This document shows, one piece after another, positions 7,901-16,203 of a DNA stretch of 64,000 nucleotides. The position numbers and the translations under genes are program-made. Origin of the DNA: an uncultured Ruminococcus sp. (GTDB lineage Bacteria > Bacillota > Clostridia > Oscillospirales > Ruminococcaceae); the NCBI GenBank assembly GCA_947169885.1, contig CAMVRM010000002.1, positions 62,001 to 126,000 on the forward strand, read 5' to 3'. Each line of letters opens with the position of its first letter. Position 1 is the stretch's first letter. A model generated the notes under the pieces. That model searched no databases and was not told where the DNA came from. It worked only from the letters and a program-made list of their open reading frames with translations.

Positions 7901-9970
7901 TTACTTTTCTGTTTTAGGCTTTCTGCCTCTTTTTTTCGGAGCGTCTTGCCCTGTTTTTTCGGCAGTCTCAGCCTTGGGCTTCCTGCCGCGCTTTTTCGGT
8001 GTTTCGGAAACGTTTACTTCCGTTTCGGCATTTTCAGCCTTTTCAGACTTTTTCTTTGAAGCGGTCTTTTTTGGCTTGTCTTTCTTTATAGTGAAGTACA
8101 GACAGCCGTAAGCAGGTATGTCGATGCAGATGCTGTGATCCAGCCCGTGCATAGCCACTTCCTTTGAATGAACAGTGCCGTTCGTTATGGGAGCGCCGTC
8201 AAGCGATGTGCAGTTAAGCACCTCGGTGTACTCGCCTGCGTAAGGCACTCCGAAACAATAGCTTGTTCTTGCAACAGGAACAAAGTTGCACACAACTATA
8301 ACTTCATTGCCGTCCTTGTCGAAGCGGCGGAAGATGATGATGCTCTGCCTGTAATCATCGTTGGAGATCCATGAGAATCCCTCCCACGAGAAATCTCTCT
8401 GCCACAGTGCAGGAGTGTCCTTGTAGAAGTTGTTGAGCCTCTTTATGTATTTGAGATAGTTCCTGTGCTGCTCGAATTCATCGACCATGAACCATTCAAG
8501 ACCATTTTCATAGTCCCACTCCTTGAACTGAGCAAACTCACTGCCCATGAACAGCAGTTTCTTTCCGGGGTGAGCGGTCATGTATGCCATGAACAGCCTT
8601 GCCTGTGCGAACTTCATATCAACGTCAGCACCATACATCTTGTTGACGAGCGATGCTTTTCCGTGAACTACTTCATCGTGCGAGATAGGCAGGATAAAGT
8701 TCTCCGAGAACGCATAGAAGAACGAGAACGTCAGCATATCGTGGTGGAACGCACGGTGGATAGGATCCATCTGCATATATTTGAGCATATCGTTCATCCA
8801 GCCCATGTTCCACTTGAAGTTGAAGCCCAGTCCGCCGTCAGAAACGGGTTTTGTGACCATTGGCCATGCGGTCGATTCCTCGGCTATCATGAGCGCCTGC
8901 GGGAACTCCTTGAAAACAGTCTCATTCAGCTTGTGGAAGAATTCGATAGCTTCAAGATTTTCATGTCCGCCGAACTCGTTGGGAGTCCATTCGCCGTCAC
9001 GCCTGTCATAGTCAAGATAAAGCATCGAAGCCACAGCGTCAACTCTCAGTCCGTCTATGTGGTACTGTTCCAGCCAGTACATAGCATTTGAGATAAGGAA
9101 ACTGCGCACCTCGGCTCTGCCGTAGTCGAAAACTCTTGTTCCCCATGCGTAATGGTCACGTTTTTTCGGGTCGGAGTATTCATAAGAGGGCGAGCCGTCA
9201 AACTCGAACAGTCCTGCTTCGTCTCTTGGGAAGTGTGCAGGAACCCAGTCAAGGATAACTGCGATGTCCGCCTTGTGGAACATATCCACCATTTCCATAA
9301 AGTCGTGAGGAGTGCCGAAACGTGAAGTCGGAGCGTAGTAGCCTATGCCCTGATAGCCCCATGAACCGTCAAACGGGAACTCTGCGAGCGGCATGAACTC
9401 GATGTGAGTATAAGCCATTTCCTGCAAATAGGGGATTATCTCCTTTGCAAAGCCCTGATAGCTGTAATATTTTCCCGTGGTGCAGGCTTTCCATGAGTTC
9501 AGATGAACTTCATAGATATTCATAGGACTGTCGTAAACACTGCCCTTAGCCTTTTTGTCCATGTATTTCTTGTCGCCCCATTTGTATCCCGAAATATCGA
9601 ATACCTTCGATTCAGTCTCGGGAGTAACTCCCATATGAGTGCCGTAGGGGTCAGCTTTCATTCGTGTCTTGCCGTCACAGCCCTTTACTGCGAATTTATA
9701 AGCGGCAAAGGTATCAAGACCTGTTACGAATGTCTCCCACACGCCTGTTGTTTCCAGCTGTTCCATAGGGTCTGCATCAACATCCCAGTTGTTGAAATCG
9801 CCGACCAGCGAAACACTCTTAGCTTTCTGCGCCCATACTCTGAACACATGACCCTTAACACCGTCACGCTCCGCAGGGTGGCAGCCGAAAAATTCGTATG
9901 CTTTGAAGTTTGAGCCTTCGTGGAAATAGTATAGTGGTAATTCGTATTCTTCGGGCACTTTGATCGCCAT
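7901..9970 (-). CDS. glgB: 1,4-alpha-glucan branching enzyme with AT-hook-like tail
   Basis: 689 aa, GH13. It forms alpha-1,6 branches in glycogen. An N-terminal CBM48 domain (FRVWAQKAKSVSLVGDFNNW) precedes the (beta/alpha)8 domain with the four conserved regions: DWVPAHFPRD, GLRVDAVASMLYLD (nucleophile Asp), LMIAEESTAWP (acid/base Glu) and LPISHDEVVHG. After the C-terminal beta domain (ending near residue 635) there is an unusual basic tail with two copies of the octamer KKRGRKPK separated by about 16 residues, resembling AT-hook units; most GlgB proteins stop before this. The start is set by GGAGGACTGATT upstream. First gene of the glycogen operon. Confidence 0.95.
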   Translation of the reverse strand: MAIKVPEEYELPLYYFHEGSNFKAYEFFGCHPAERDGVKGHVFRVWAQKAKSVSLVGDFNNWDVDADPMEQLETTGVWETFVTGLDTFAAYKFAVKGCDGKTRMKADPYGTHMGVTPETESKVFDISGYKWGDKKYMDKKAKGSVYDSPMNIYEVHLNSWKACTTGKYYSYQGFAKEIIPYLQEMAYTHIEFMPLAEFPFDGSWGYQGIGYYAPTSRFGTPHDFMEMVDMFHKADIAVILDWVPAHFPRDEAGLFEFDGSPSYEYSDPKKRDHYAWGTRVFDYGRAEVRSFLISNAMYWLEQYHIDGLRVDAVASMLYLDYDRRDGEWTPNEFGGHENLEAIEFFHKLNETVFKEFPQALMIAEESTAWPMVTKPVSDGGLGFNFKWNMGWMNDMLKYMQMDPIHRAFHHDMLTFSFFYAFSENFILPISHDEVVHGKASLVNKMYGADVDMKFAQARLFMAYMTAHPGKKLLFMGSEFAQFKEWDYENGLEWFMVDEFEQHRNYLKYIKRLNNFYKDTPALWQRDFSWEGFSWISNDDYRQSIIIFRRFDKDGNEVIVVCNFVPVARTSYCFGVPYAGEYTEVLNCTSLDGAPITNGTVHSKEVAMHGLDHSICIDIPAYGCLYFTIKKDKPKKTASKKKSEKAENAETEVNVSETPKKRGRKPKAETAEKTGQDAPKKRGRKPKTEK

Positions 9971-10057
9971 AATCAGTCCTCCTTATATAGATGATAAGTT
10001 ATTATCAAATATTTCAACTCACACCCCCTCATATGAATGAGGGCATAGCTGTAAGTT

Positions 10058-10086
10058 ATAATATTATTTTAAACCATTTTGAACAA
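10058..10086 (-). promoter_or_regulatory. Candidate promoter of the glycogen operon
   Basis: Minus strand: TTGTTC (10086-10081), 17 nt, TATTAT (10063-10058), about 90 nt upstream of glgB. A 7-bp stem CCCTCAT/ATGAGGG at about 10026-10043 lies in the predicted leader. Nothing else was seen in 9971-10261. Confidence 0.4.
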
Positions 10087-10261
10087 AAAAGCAATAGTTT
10101 TGGTGATACTTTTCATTTTCTTACATATTTTAGTATTTTGATTTGTATATTTTGCATAATTGTTTTTTGGTATTTAAGCTGTAATTGACGTTTTTTTCTT
10201 TTAAAACGTCAAATCAGGTACTTTTTTTCGTACAGAAAAATGTAAATGCCGAAAAGCCGGG

Positions 10262-12541
10262 TCATCTGCCTGTATTAGCAGTTATCTTCACCACTGCGAT
10301 AGTCACATCGTCCATGCGTCCCTCGGCATTTTTCATGCACGCCGAACCTGCTCTGAGAGCAAGTTCATTTGCGGTAAGTTCGGGAAATTCGTATGCAAGC
10401 GCCGCAGTCTCGCTTAACGCCTGTTCGCTCGCACCGTCCGAAGCAAGAAGCACAAGGTCGCCGTCAAACAGTTTGCAGGAATAGATGTCAGGCTCACAGC
10501 CTCTGAGAATGCCTGTCGGGAAAGATGTGCATTCTATCCTCACGGCACTGCCGTCCCTGCAAAGCCACGCAGGCGCAGCTCCCGACTTCAGGAATTCCGC
10601 ACGTCCCGAGAACAGGTCGAGCCGCAGGAAATCGAGCGTTGCAAAGCTTTCGTCCCACTCCTTGACCTGCATCACCGAATCAATGACTTTCTGAGCCGTC
10701 CGCATGGTAAGCCCCGATCTCAGCAGTCTTTCGGCAAGGTTTACCGTCAGTTCCGAATCGAGCCTTGCACGCTTGCCCGTGCCCATTCCGTCAGACAGAA
10801 GCACATACTTCTCGCCTGCCGAAGCGCCTGCTGTCATCATCGTGTCGCCCGAACAGCCAGAGCTTGTCCCAAGCGCCGAGTAACTTCCGAGGTCGGCGGA
10901 AAACGGCGGTATCTCGTCAAATTCCAGCTTCGTGATGCTGCTCGCCGTGGTTATCCCGGGGAGTTCAAGGTCGCATTCAAGCGTTCTGCAAAGCCCTGCC
11001 GTAAGTGTGAGTGCCTCGCCTGCAAACTCGCCCGTCAGATAAACTTCGGCGTGTCTGCTGCCGCATTCATCGGTGTAGACGCAGGCTCTTACTCCACGAA
11101 ATCCCTGCCGCTCAAAGTAAGACCTTGCCGCCGAACTGAGTTTTGCATCAGTCTCACGCCGCCTTGAAAGCCTGCACGAAAGATCATTGAGAATGTCGCT
11201 CATAGCTTCCAGCTGTTCACGCAGCATAAGGCGCATCTCTTTCATGCGCATAGCTTCCGCACGGTCAGCAAGCTGTTCACGGCGGCAGTCGGAGATGATC
11301 TTTGTCAGACTAAGCGAACGTATGCAGCCTGCTGTCACAGGCTCATCGGGAGAATGCTCCACCGAGCGGGAAAGCCTGAGCGCACAGCCGTTTTTTCTGC
11401 ATTCGTCATAAAGTCGGCAGCCACTGCAAAGTTCCGCCATGACCCTTTCGGACAGCGAGGGCGTTTCGGCACGGTTCTCCACCGTTTCCGAGATGAGCGC
11501 AAGCTTTTGCCGAATGTCCGAGATAGTCATAGCCGCAAAAGTCAGCCGTGAAGAAGCGGTCTGTCCTGCGCTGTCGGCAGCAGAACCAAGTATCATGAAC
11601 CGTGAAGCTATCTTTGAAGAAAACCTTGAAGGCATTGCTGCAAAGATAGCAGTTCCTGCGATTATGTCCGCAAGCATATTAAAGGTATCGGCATTAAGTC
11701 CTGCGGTAGCGAGCGCCGCCGAAGCCGAAAGCATGAACGCAAGCCCCGAAGCGAGCCGCCCCAGTTCCACGAATGCCGAACTTATAAGCCCTGCCGCAGC
11801 AAGGAGCATCGTGTTTACCGCAAGCGAAGCTGAACACATCGTCACCGAAACAGCAGTCAGCGCACCCATGACCGCACCGCCTGCCGCCCTGCGCTTTTTT
11901 GCGGCAGCAGGGATAACTGCACAGGCGAACACACGCCCGAGGTTGAAAGGTCCGAGACTTACCGAACAAAGAGTGCAGACTGTCACTATGTATATCATCG
12001 AGAGATAAACAGCCGTCAGTCCCTGCACTCTCAGCGGCTGACCCTGCGAGGAACGCTGTCCGACATACGCCGCCGCATAGACTATGCAGCCGCACATGAG
12101 CGAACTTATCATTCTCATTGAGACAGTGAAACTCACACGGTCGACTGTGCTGACGAGGACGCTCAGCAGAAGGCAGACCGCTGCAGCCGTGAGCGACAGC
12201 CGCACAGGGTCGCCGTTTTTTGACCAGTGAGGAAAAAATACGCTCATTGCAGCAAAGATGAATATCGCTCCCAGCTGCACCGCCTGCGCCGCAAGACTGC
12301 CCTGTATCGCCGCCGAAACAGCCGCTCCGAGCAGTGCCGCACCTGCGAACTGACCCGAAACGGCAGCTACCGCAGCGCTCATGTATGACGGAAAACCTAT
12401 CATCTTCCCGAAGCCTGCGAGGAACGCCGCAAAAGCCGTCAGCGAAAACCGCATCAGGTATGAGCGTCCTTTGTTGAGCTGCTGCCGCCGCAGAATGTCC
12501 TCGGTCTCGGCAGGCATGATCTTTTCTTTCAGCTTGTTCAT
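10262..12541 (-). CDS. spoIIE: Stage II sporulation protein E (PP2C phosphatase)
   Basis: 759 aa from ATG 12541. The N-terminal half has about ten hydrophobic membrane segments (residues 30-310), then a linker with a Cys cluster (CSGCRLYDECRKNGC) and a C-terminal PP2C-type phosphatase domain with the metal-binding YVLLSDGMGTGKRA and LVLLASDGASEQA. In spore formers SpoIIE sits at the polar septum, dephosphorylates SpoIIAA and so activates sigma-F in the forespore. Architecture and length (family about 800) match. An in-frame ATG 13 codons earlier is less likely because AAGGAAGTG is correctly spaced for 12541. It follows rsmA and has its own putative promoter. Confidence 0.93.
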   Translation of the reverse strand: MNKLKEKIMPAETEDILRRQQLNKGRSYLMRFSLTAFAAFLAGFGKMIGFPSYMSAAVAAVSGQFAGAALLGAAVSAAIQGSLAAQAVQLGAIFIFAAMSVFFPHWSKNGDPVRLSLTAAAVCLLLSVLVSTVDRVSFTVSMRMISSLMCGCIVYAAAYVGQRSSQGQPLRVQGLTAVYLSMIYIVTVCTLCSVSLGPFNLGRVFACAVIPAAAKKRRAAGGAVMGALTAVSVTMCSASLAVNTMLLAAAGLISSAFVELGRLASGLAFMLSASAALATAGLNADTFNMLADIIAGTAIFAAMPSRFSSKIASRFMILGSAADSAGQTASSRLTFAAMTISDIRQKLALISETVENRAETPSLSERVMAELCSGCRLYDECRKNGCALRLSRSVEHSPDEPVTAGCIRSLSLTKIISDCRREQLADRAEAMRMKEMRLMLREQLEAMSDILNDLSCRLSRRRETDAKLSSAARSYFERQGFRGVRACVYTDECGSRHAEVYLTGEFAGEALTLTAGLCRTLECDLELPGITTASSITKLEFDEIPPFSADLGSYSALGTSSGCSGDTMMTAGASAGEKYVLLSDGMGTGKRARLDSELTVNLAERLLRSGLTMRTAQKVIDSVMQVKEWDESFATLDFLRLDLFSGRAEFLKSGAAPAWLCRDGSAVRIECTSFPTGILRGCEPDIYSCKLFDGDLVLLASDGASEQALSETAALAYEFPELTANELALRAGSACMKNAEGRMDDVTIAVVKITANTGR

Positions 12542-12578
12542 GTCTTTACACTTCCTTTTGCAAAAAATCGGTAAAGAC

Positions 12579-12612
12579 ATTATAACACTGTATATTCAAA
12601 AAAATTGTCGCT
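12579..12612 (-). promoter_or_regulatory. Putative spoIIE promoter with 0A-box-like site
   Basis: A TATAAT on the minus strand (12584-12579) lies about 38 nt before the spoIIE start. No good -35 is found at 17 nt, but TTGTCGCT at 12605-12612 (plus strand) matches five of seven positions of the Spo0A box TGTCGAA and would overlap the -35 region, as at sigma-A/Spo0A-dependent spoIIE promoters. This is inference from a partial match. Confidence 0.35.
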
Positions 12613-12649
12613 CGCAGTCGTGGAAAAATGCCGCTTTACAGCCGTTCTC

Positions 12650-12676
12650 AGAACCTGTATTCACAAGACACGTTCT
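12650..12676. repeat. Solo end of family-1 hairpin element
   Basis: AGAACCTGTATTCACAAG matches the 18-bp terminal repeat of the family-1 elements with one mismatch. The other end is missing. It abuts the stop codon of rsmA, so it looks like a decayed copy. Confidence 0.5.
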
Positions 12677-13542
12677 TATATGCTGCTGACGCTTTTAAGC
12701 GATGAAGCAAAAGCCGCCATTTGTTCGAGCGTCAGCGCTTCGGGACGGACTGTCGGCGCAAGTCCTGCGTCCTCGGCGGCTTTCGTGACGAGCGCCTTGT
12801 CAAGCCCAAGCGTTGCCGAAACGGAATTGCAGAGCGTTTTCCTGCGCTGGGTAAAGGCGGCACGCACAACTGTGAAGAAGAACTTTTCGTCCGTCACACA
12901 TTCGGGAGTGTCCTCACGTATGTCGAACCTTATCACACAGCTGTCAACGTTTGGCGAGGGGTAGAAACTGCCCCTTGACACGTTGAAAAGCTGTTTCGGC
13001 TCGGAGAAATATCTCACCGCAAAAGTCACCGCTCCGCAGTCCCTTGTGGCAAGGGGAGCGCACAGCCGCACACCTGCTTCTTTCTGCACCATGACCGTCA
13101 CCGAGCGTATCGGCAGACGTTCTTCCAGAAGCCGCATGACGACGGGAGAAGTGATATAGTAAGGCAGATTTGCGCAGACTGCCACTTCCATGCCGTCAAA
13201 CTCATCTGCGATGAGTTCATGCAGGTCAATTTTCAGAATATCGTTGTTGAATATTTTCACATTTTCATGCTCTGAGAGAGTTTCGGCAAGCACGGGCAGC
13301 AGGCGTTCGTCAAGTTCAACGGCGCACACCTTGTCGGCACGCTTTGCAAGTTCGTGGGTCAGCACACCAAAGCCTGTGCCGACTTCGATGATGCCGAACC
13401 CTTTTTTTGCGTTGCCCAGTTCTGCGATCTTCGGGCAGACAGTCGGATTTATCAGAAAGTTCTGTCCGAGCTTTTTTGAGAAGCTGAACCCGTATTTATC
13501 GAGCAGCCTGTCTATCGTTTTCTTTTCGTATAGTCCTTCCAT
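12676..13542 (-). CDS. rsmA: 16S rRNA dimethyladenosine transferase (KsgA/RsmA)
   Basis: 288 aa from ATG 13542. It dimethylates two adjacent adenosines near the 3' end of 16S rRNA during 30S maturation. Motifs: KKLGQNFLINPTVCPKI, the SAM site GIIEVGTGFGVLTHELAKRA, and catalytic motif CANLPYYITSPVVMRLLE, then VMVQKEAGVR. The frame continues upstream to 13656, but those ATGs overlap the predicted -10 box (13628-13633), so they cannot be on the transcript; starting at 13542 also gives the family length. It reads toward spoIIE. Confidence 0.93.
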   Translation of the reverse strand: MEGLYEKKTIDRLLDKYGFSFSKKLGQNFLINPTVCPKIAELGNAKKGFGIIEVGTGFGVLTHELAKRADKVCAVELDERLLPVLAETLSEHENVKIFNNDILKIDLHELIADEFDGMEVAVCANLPYYITSPVVMRLLEERLPIRSVTVMVQKEAGVRLCAPLATRDCGAVTFAVRYFSEPKQLFNVSRGSFYPSPNVDSCVIRFDIREDTPECVTDEKFFFTVVRAAFTQRRKTLCNSVSATLGLDKALVTKAAEDAGLAPTVRPEALTLEQMAAFASSLKSVSSI

Positions 13543-13627
13543 AAGACCCCCGTGGAAATTCGGAATCCGATCCGTTATTTCTTGATCTGTTATGTCAGTC
13601 GGATAAAGATTAAAACATACATTATTC

Positions 13628-13656
13628 ATTTTAACACCGGTTTTTATTTTTGTCAA
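13628..13656 (-). promoter_or_regulatory. Sigma-A promoter of rsmA
   Basis: Minus strand TTGACA (13656-13651), 17 nt, TAAAAT (13633-13628). Its position decides the rsmA start. Confidence 0.75.
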
Positions 13657-13767
13657 TATATTTTGCGAAAATTAGCAAGAAAATTTTTGATTTTTGCTCT
13701 TGTATGAAAGAATTTATTTGGGGCATAAATAAATGTATATACCAAAGATTTAAAGGAGAGTAAAATT

Positions 13768-13974
13768 ATGTACAGTTCAAGAAAATTTTTTTATTTCGAT
13801 CTGCCGAGAGATTTCAGCACAGATGGTCTTGAAGAATTTTCGGCTTTGCAAAAAGAAGAGTTAGCCGCTGCTATGTGTGACCGCAGGAGCGTTCCCGACT
13901 GCGCAGGAGGGGAGTATTTTCGATCTTGTAGCCGTTTTTATCAGGGAATAAATAGAGAATTAACAAATTCGTAA
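13768..13974 (+). CDS. Small hypothetical protein, 68 aa
   Basis: AAAGGAGAG is ideally spaced from an ATG, and the frame encodes 68 residues starting MYSSRKFFYFDLPRDFSTDG with a central acidic helix-like stretch (LEEFSALQKEELAAAM) and three Cys. No family is recognised. It lies in the gap between divergent rsmA and purE. The good ribosome site favours a real gene; the lack of a clear terminator and its short length leave doubt. Confidence 0.4.
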   Translation: MYSSRKFFYFDLPRDFSTDGLEEFSALQKEELAAAMCDRRSVPDCAGGEYFRSCSRFYQGINRELTNS

Positions 13975-13995
13975 CAAATTCTGTGCTTTATCCTA

Positions 13996-14024
13996 TTGAA
14001 ATTTGCGGGGAAATATTATATAAT
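13996..14024 (+). promoter_or_regulatory. Sigma-A promoter of the purine operon
   Basis: TTGAAA (13996-14001), 17 nt, TATAAT (14019-14024). Transcription should start near 14031, giving a leader of about 190 nt before purE. Confidence 0.8.
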
Positions 14025-14058
14025 AATATCGTACTATGAGCAAAAAGAGGTCTTTGAT

Positions 14059-14172
14059 ATGCTTCTTAACGATAGAACCCGTACAACATTCTCTTTCGGG
14101 GTGTTTGCCGCAGATAACGGCAGTACCCTTTGCTTTTTGTACACTTATGAAGCACCCGAAACAGCAGTCTGA
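14059..14172 (+). CDS. Putative 37-aa leader ORF upstream of purE
   Basis: An ATG at 14059 has AGAGGTC 7 nt upstream and opens a 37-codon frame (MLLNDRTRTTFSFGVFAADN and so on) using the codon style of the neighbouring genes. Its TGA (14170-14172) lies immediately after the 5' arm of the terminator hairpin at 14159-14204. This is the arrangement expected for a translated leader that controls attenuation. No homologue is recognised, and it may instead be part of a structured RNA. Confidence 0.4.
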   Translation: MLLNDRTRTTFSFGVFAADNGSTLCFLYTYEAPETAV

Positions 14173-14204
14173 CCCTTTGAAACTTAGCTGCTGTTTTTTT
14201 ATTA
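14159..14204 (+). terminator. Intrinsic terminator (attenuator) in the purE leader
   Basis: AAACAGCAG (14159-14167) pairs with CTGCTGTTT (14188-14196), followed by a T-run, only 17-25 nt before the purE start. An upstream segment TTTCGGGGTG (14094-14103) can pair with CACCCGAAA (14153-14161), sharing three bases with the terminator arm, so the two helices could compete. The fact that it lies between promoter and first gene suggests regulated premature termination. Confidence 0.65.
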
Positions 14205-14220
14205 GGAGGTATTTAAGGAT

Positions 14221-14715
14221 ATGAAAAAGGTCGCAGTTATCATGGGCAGCGACAGCGATTTCCCCGTTGTCAAAAACGCTCTTGCCGAACTGAAAAAAAA
14301 CGGCGTGCCCTTTGAGTGCAGAGTTATGAGCGCTCACAGAACGCCCGAACTTGCAGCCGACTTCGCAAAGAACGCAAAGGCAAACGGCTTCGGCGTTATC
14401 ATCTGTGCGGCAGGCATGGCGGCACATCTTGCAGGCGTTATCGCCGGAAATACAACGCTCCCCGTTATCGGCATACCGATAAAGTCCACATTCGAGGGAC
14501 TTGACGCACTTCTTGCAACTGTTCAGATGCCCTCGGGCATACCCGTTGCAACTGTTGCGGTGAACGGCGCAAAGAATGCCGCAGTTTTAGCGATAGAGAT
14601 GCTCGCACTTTCCGATGATGCTCTCGCTGAAAAGCTTGAAGCCGCAAAGAAAGAGATGATCGACGGCGTTGTGGCTAAGGACAAGGCTCTTCAAGAGCAG
14701 ATCGCAGCGCTGTGA
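14221..14715 (+). CDS. purE: N5-carboxyaminoimidazole ribonucleotide mutase
   Basis: 164 aa. Class I PurE: converts N5-CAIR to CAIR in purine synthesis. Motifs: VAVIMGSDSDFPVVKNA (phosphate loop), VMSAHRTPELAADFA, ICAAGMAAHLAGVIAGNTTLPVIGIP and ALLATVQMPSGIPVATV. Length fits. AGGAGGT lies 7-13 nt upstream. No purK is visible, so the N5-CAIR synthetase must lie elsewhere. First gene of the purine operon; its stop overlaps the next start by 4 nt. Confidence 0.96.
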   Translation: MKKVAVIMGSDSDFPVVKNALAELKKNGVPFECRVMSAHRTPELAADFAKNAKANGFGVIICAAGMAAHLAGVIAGNTTLPVIGIPIKSTFEGLDALLATVQMPSGIPVATVAVNGAKNAAVLAIEMLALSDDALAEKLEAAKKEMIDGVVAKDKALQEQIAAL

Positions 14716-15359
14716 GATACAAGACACTGCTTTTTGACCTTGACGGAACGCTCACAGACTCCGCCGAGGGGATACTAAACTGCTTTGAACACGCAATAAA
14801 GACTTTGGGTCTTGAAAAGCCCGATGACATGAAACGCTTTGTCGGACCGCCGCTGCATGACAGCTTCGGTGAACTTTGCGGTCACGATGCGCAAAAGACG
14901 GCGCAGGCAGTGAAGCTTTACCGTGAGAGATATTCAACTGTCGGGCTGTTCGAGAACAGCGTTTATGACGGCGTTCGTGAAATGCTCGAAACGCTTAAAA
15001 GCGCAGGCTTGCGAATGGCTGTTGCTACAAGCAAGCCCGAGGTGTTCGCTGTGCGTATACTTGACAAGTTCGGACTGTCGCAGTACTTTGAGGTGACAGG
15101 CGGCGGCGATTTAGAGGGCAGGCGTGACCGCAAGGACAAGGTGATAGCTTATGTTCTTGAAGAACTTCACATAACGGACAAGTCGGAAGTGCTGATGATA
15201 GGCGACAGACGGCAGGACGTTATCGGCGCAAAGGCTCATGGACTTCCGTGTATGTATGCCCTTTGGGGCTACGGCAGCAGGGAAGAGGCTCTTGAAGCAG
15301 GGGCAGACTATATAGCAGACCGACCGCAGAAAGCTGCGGAGTACATATTGAGTTACTGA
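14712..15359 (+). CDS. HAD superfamily hydrolase, phosphoglycolate phosphatase-like
   Basis: 215 aa, GTG start overlapping the purE stop (GTGA), which indicates translational coupling. HAD motifs: LFDLDGTLTDS (nucleophile Asp), VATSKPEV, and MIGDRRQDVIGAKAHG; the cap is of the small helical type. Probably a nucleotide or sugar phosphate phosphatase; the position inside a purine operon hints at a role in nucleotide turnover, but the substrate cannot be read from sequence. Confidence 0.85.
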   Translation: MRYKTLLFDLDGTLTDSAEGILNCFEHAIKTLGLEKPDDMKRFVGPPLHDSFGELCGHDAQKTAQAVKLYRERYSTVGLFENSVYDGVREMLETLKSAGLRMAVATSKPEVFAVRILDKFGLSQYFEVTGGGDLEGRRDRKDKVIAYVLEELHITDKSEVLMIGDRRQDVIGAKAHGLPCMYALWGYGSREEALEAGADYIADRPQKAAEYILSY

Positions 15360-15383
15360 TAAATATTTTAGGAGGAATCAAAA

Positions 15384-16100
15384 ATGGCAGACGTTATCAA
15401 GGGTGAACAGCTCTACGAAGGCAAGGCTAAGAAGGTATACGCAACTAACGACCCTAACCTCGTTATCGTTGACTACAAGGACGATGCGACCGCATTCAAC
15501 GGCATCAAGAAAGGCACTATCGCAGGCAAGGGCGTTATCAACAACAAGATGACCAACTTCATGTTCAAGATGCTCGAAAAAGAGGGCGTTCCCACTCACC
15601 TTGTTGAGGAGATAAGCGACAGAGAGACTGTCGTAAAGAAAGTTTCTATCGTTCCGCTGGAAGTTATCATCAGAAACGTTGCAGCAGGCTCTTTCTCCAA
15701 GAGAATGGGCGTTGAGGAGGGCAAGCAGCTGCTCTGTCCTATCCTTGAGTACAGCTACAAGAACGATGATCTGGGCGACCCGTTCATCAACGATTACTAC
15801 GCACTTGCATTGGGTCTCTGCACCAAGGAAGAACTTGACACTATCGCTAAGTATGCTTTCAAGGTAAACGAGTTCATGGTGAAGTTCTTCAAGGGTCTTA
15901 ACATCGACCTCATCGACTTCAAGATCGAGTTCGGCAAGACTGCTGACGGTCAGATAATCCTTGCTGACGAGATCAGCCCCGACACCTGCCGCTTCTGGGA
16001 CAGCACGACTCACGAGAAGCTGGACAAGGACAGATTCCGCAGAGATCTCGGCGGCGTTGAAGAGGCTTATCAGGAGATCATGAAGCGTCTGGGTATGTAA
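15384..16100 (+). CDS. purC: SAICAR synthetase
   Basis: 238 aa. Joins CAIR and aspartate with ATP to give SAICAR. Motifs: [47 protein letters not shown] and [24 protein letters not shown] precedes the ATG. It follows the HAD gene by 24 nt; a terminator-like hairpin lies between it and purM. Confidence 0.97.
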   Translation: MADVIKGEQLYEGKAKKVYATNDPNLVIVDYKDDATAFNGIKKGTIAGKGVINNKMTNFMFKMLEKEGVPTHLVEEISDRETVVKKVSIVPLEVIIRNVAAGSFSKRMGVEEGKQLLCPILEYSYKNDDLGDPFINDYYALALGLCTKEELDTIAKYAFKVNEFMVKFFKGLNIDLIDFKIEFGKTADGQIILADEISPDTCRFWDSTTHEKLDKDRFRRDLGGVEEAYQEIMKRLGM

Positions 16101-16133
16101 TATACTTATATATAAGACGAGTTTCAAGTATTT

Positions 16134-16184
16134 CAAAAGGTCGGAGCATTGGAGAATACCTTTTACCCCGACCTTTTGTTTTTA
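16134..16184 (+). terminator. Internal terminator between purC and purM
   Basis: CAAAAGGTCGG (16134-16144) pairs perfectly with CCGACCTTTTG (16168-16178), then TTTTT. It may be a partial terminator that sets different levels for the distal purine genes, since no clear new promoter is seen before purM. Confidence 0.75.
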
Positions 16185-16203
16185 ACGAAAGGAAATAATA
16201 ATA

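Noticed and set aside
13981-14220. Known purine-linked riboswitch (guanine, PRPP, ZTP)
   Set aside because: Conserved core sequences of these classes are missing; only a terminator and possible competing helices are seen.
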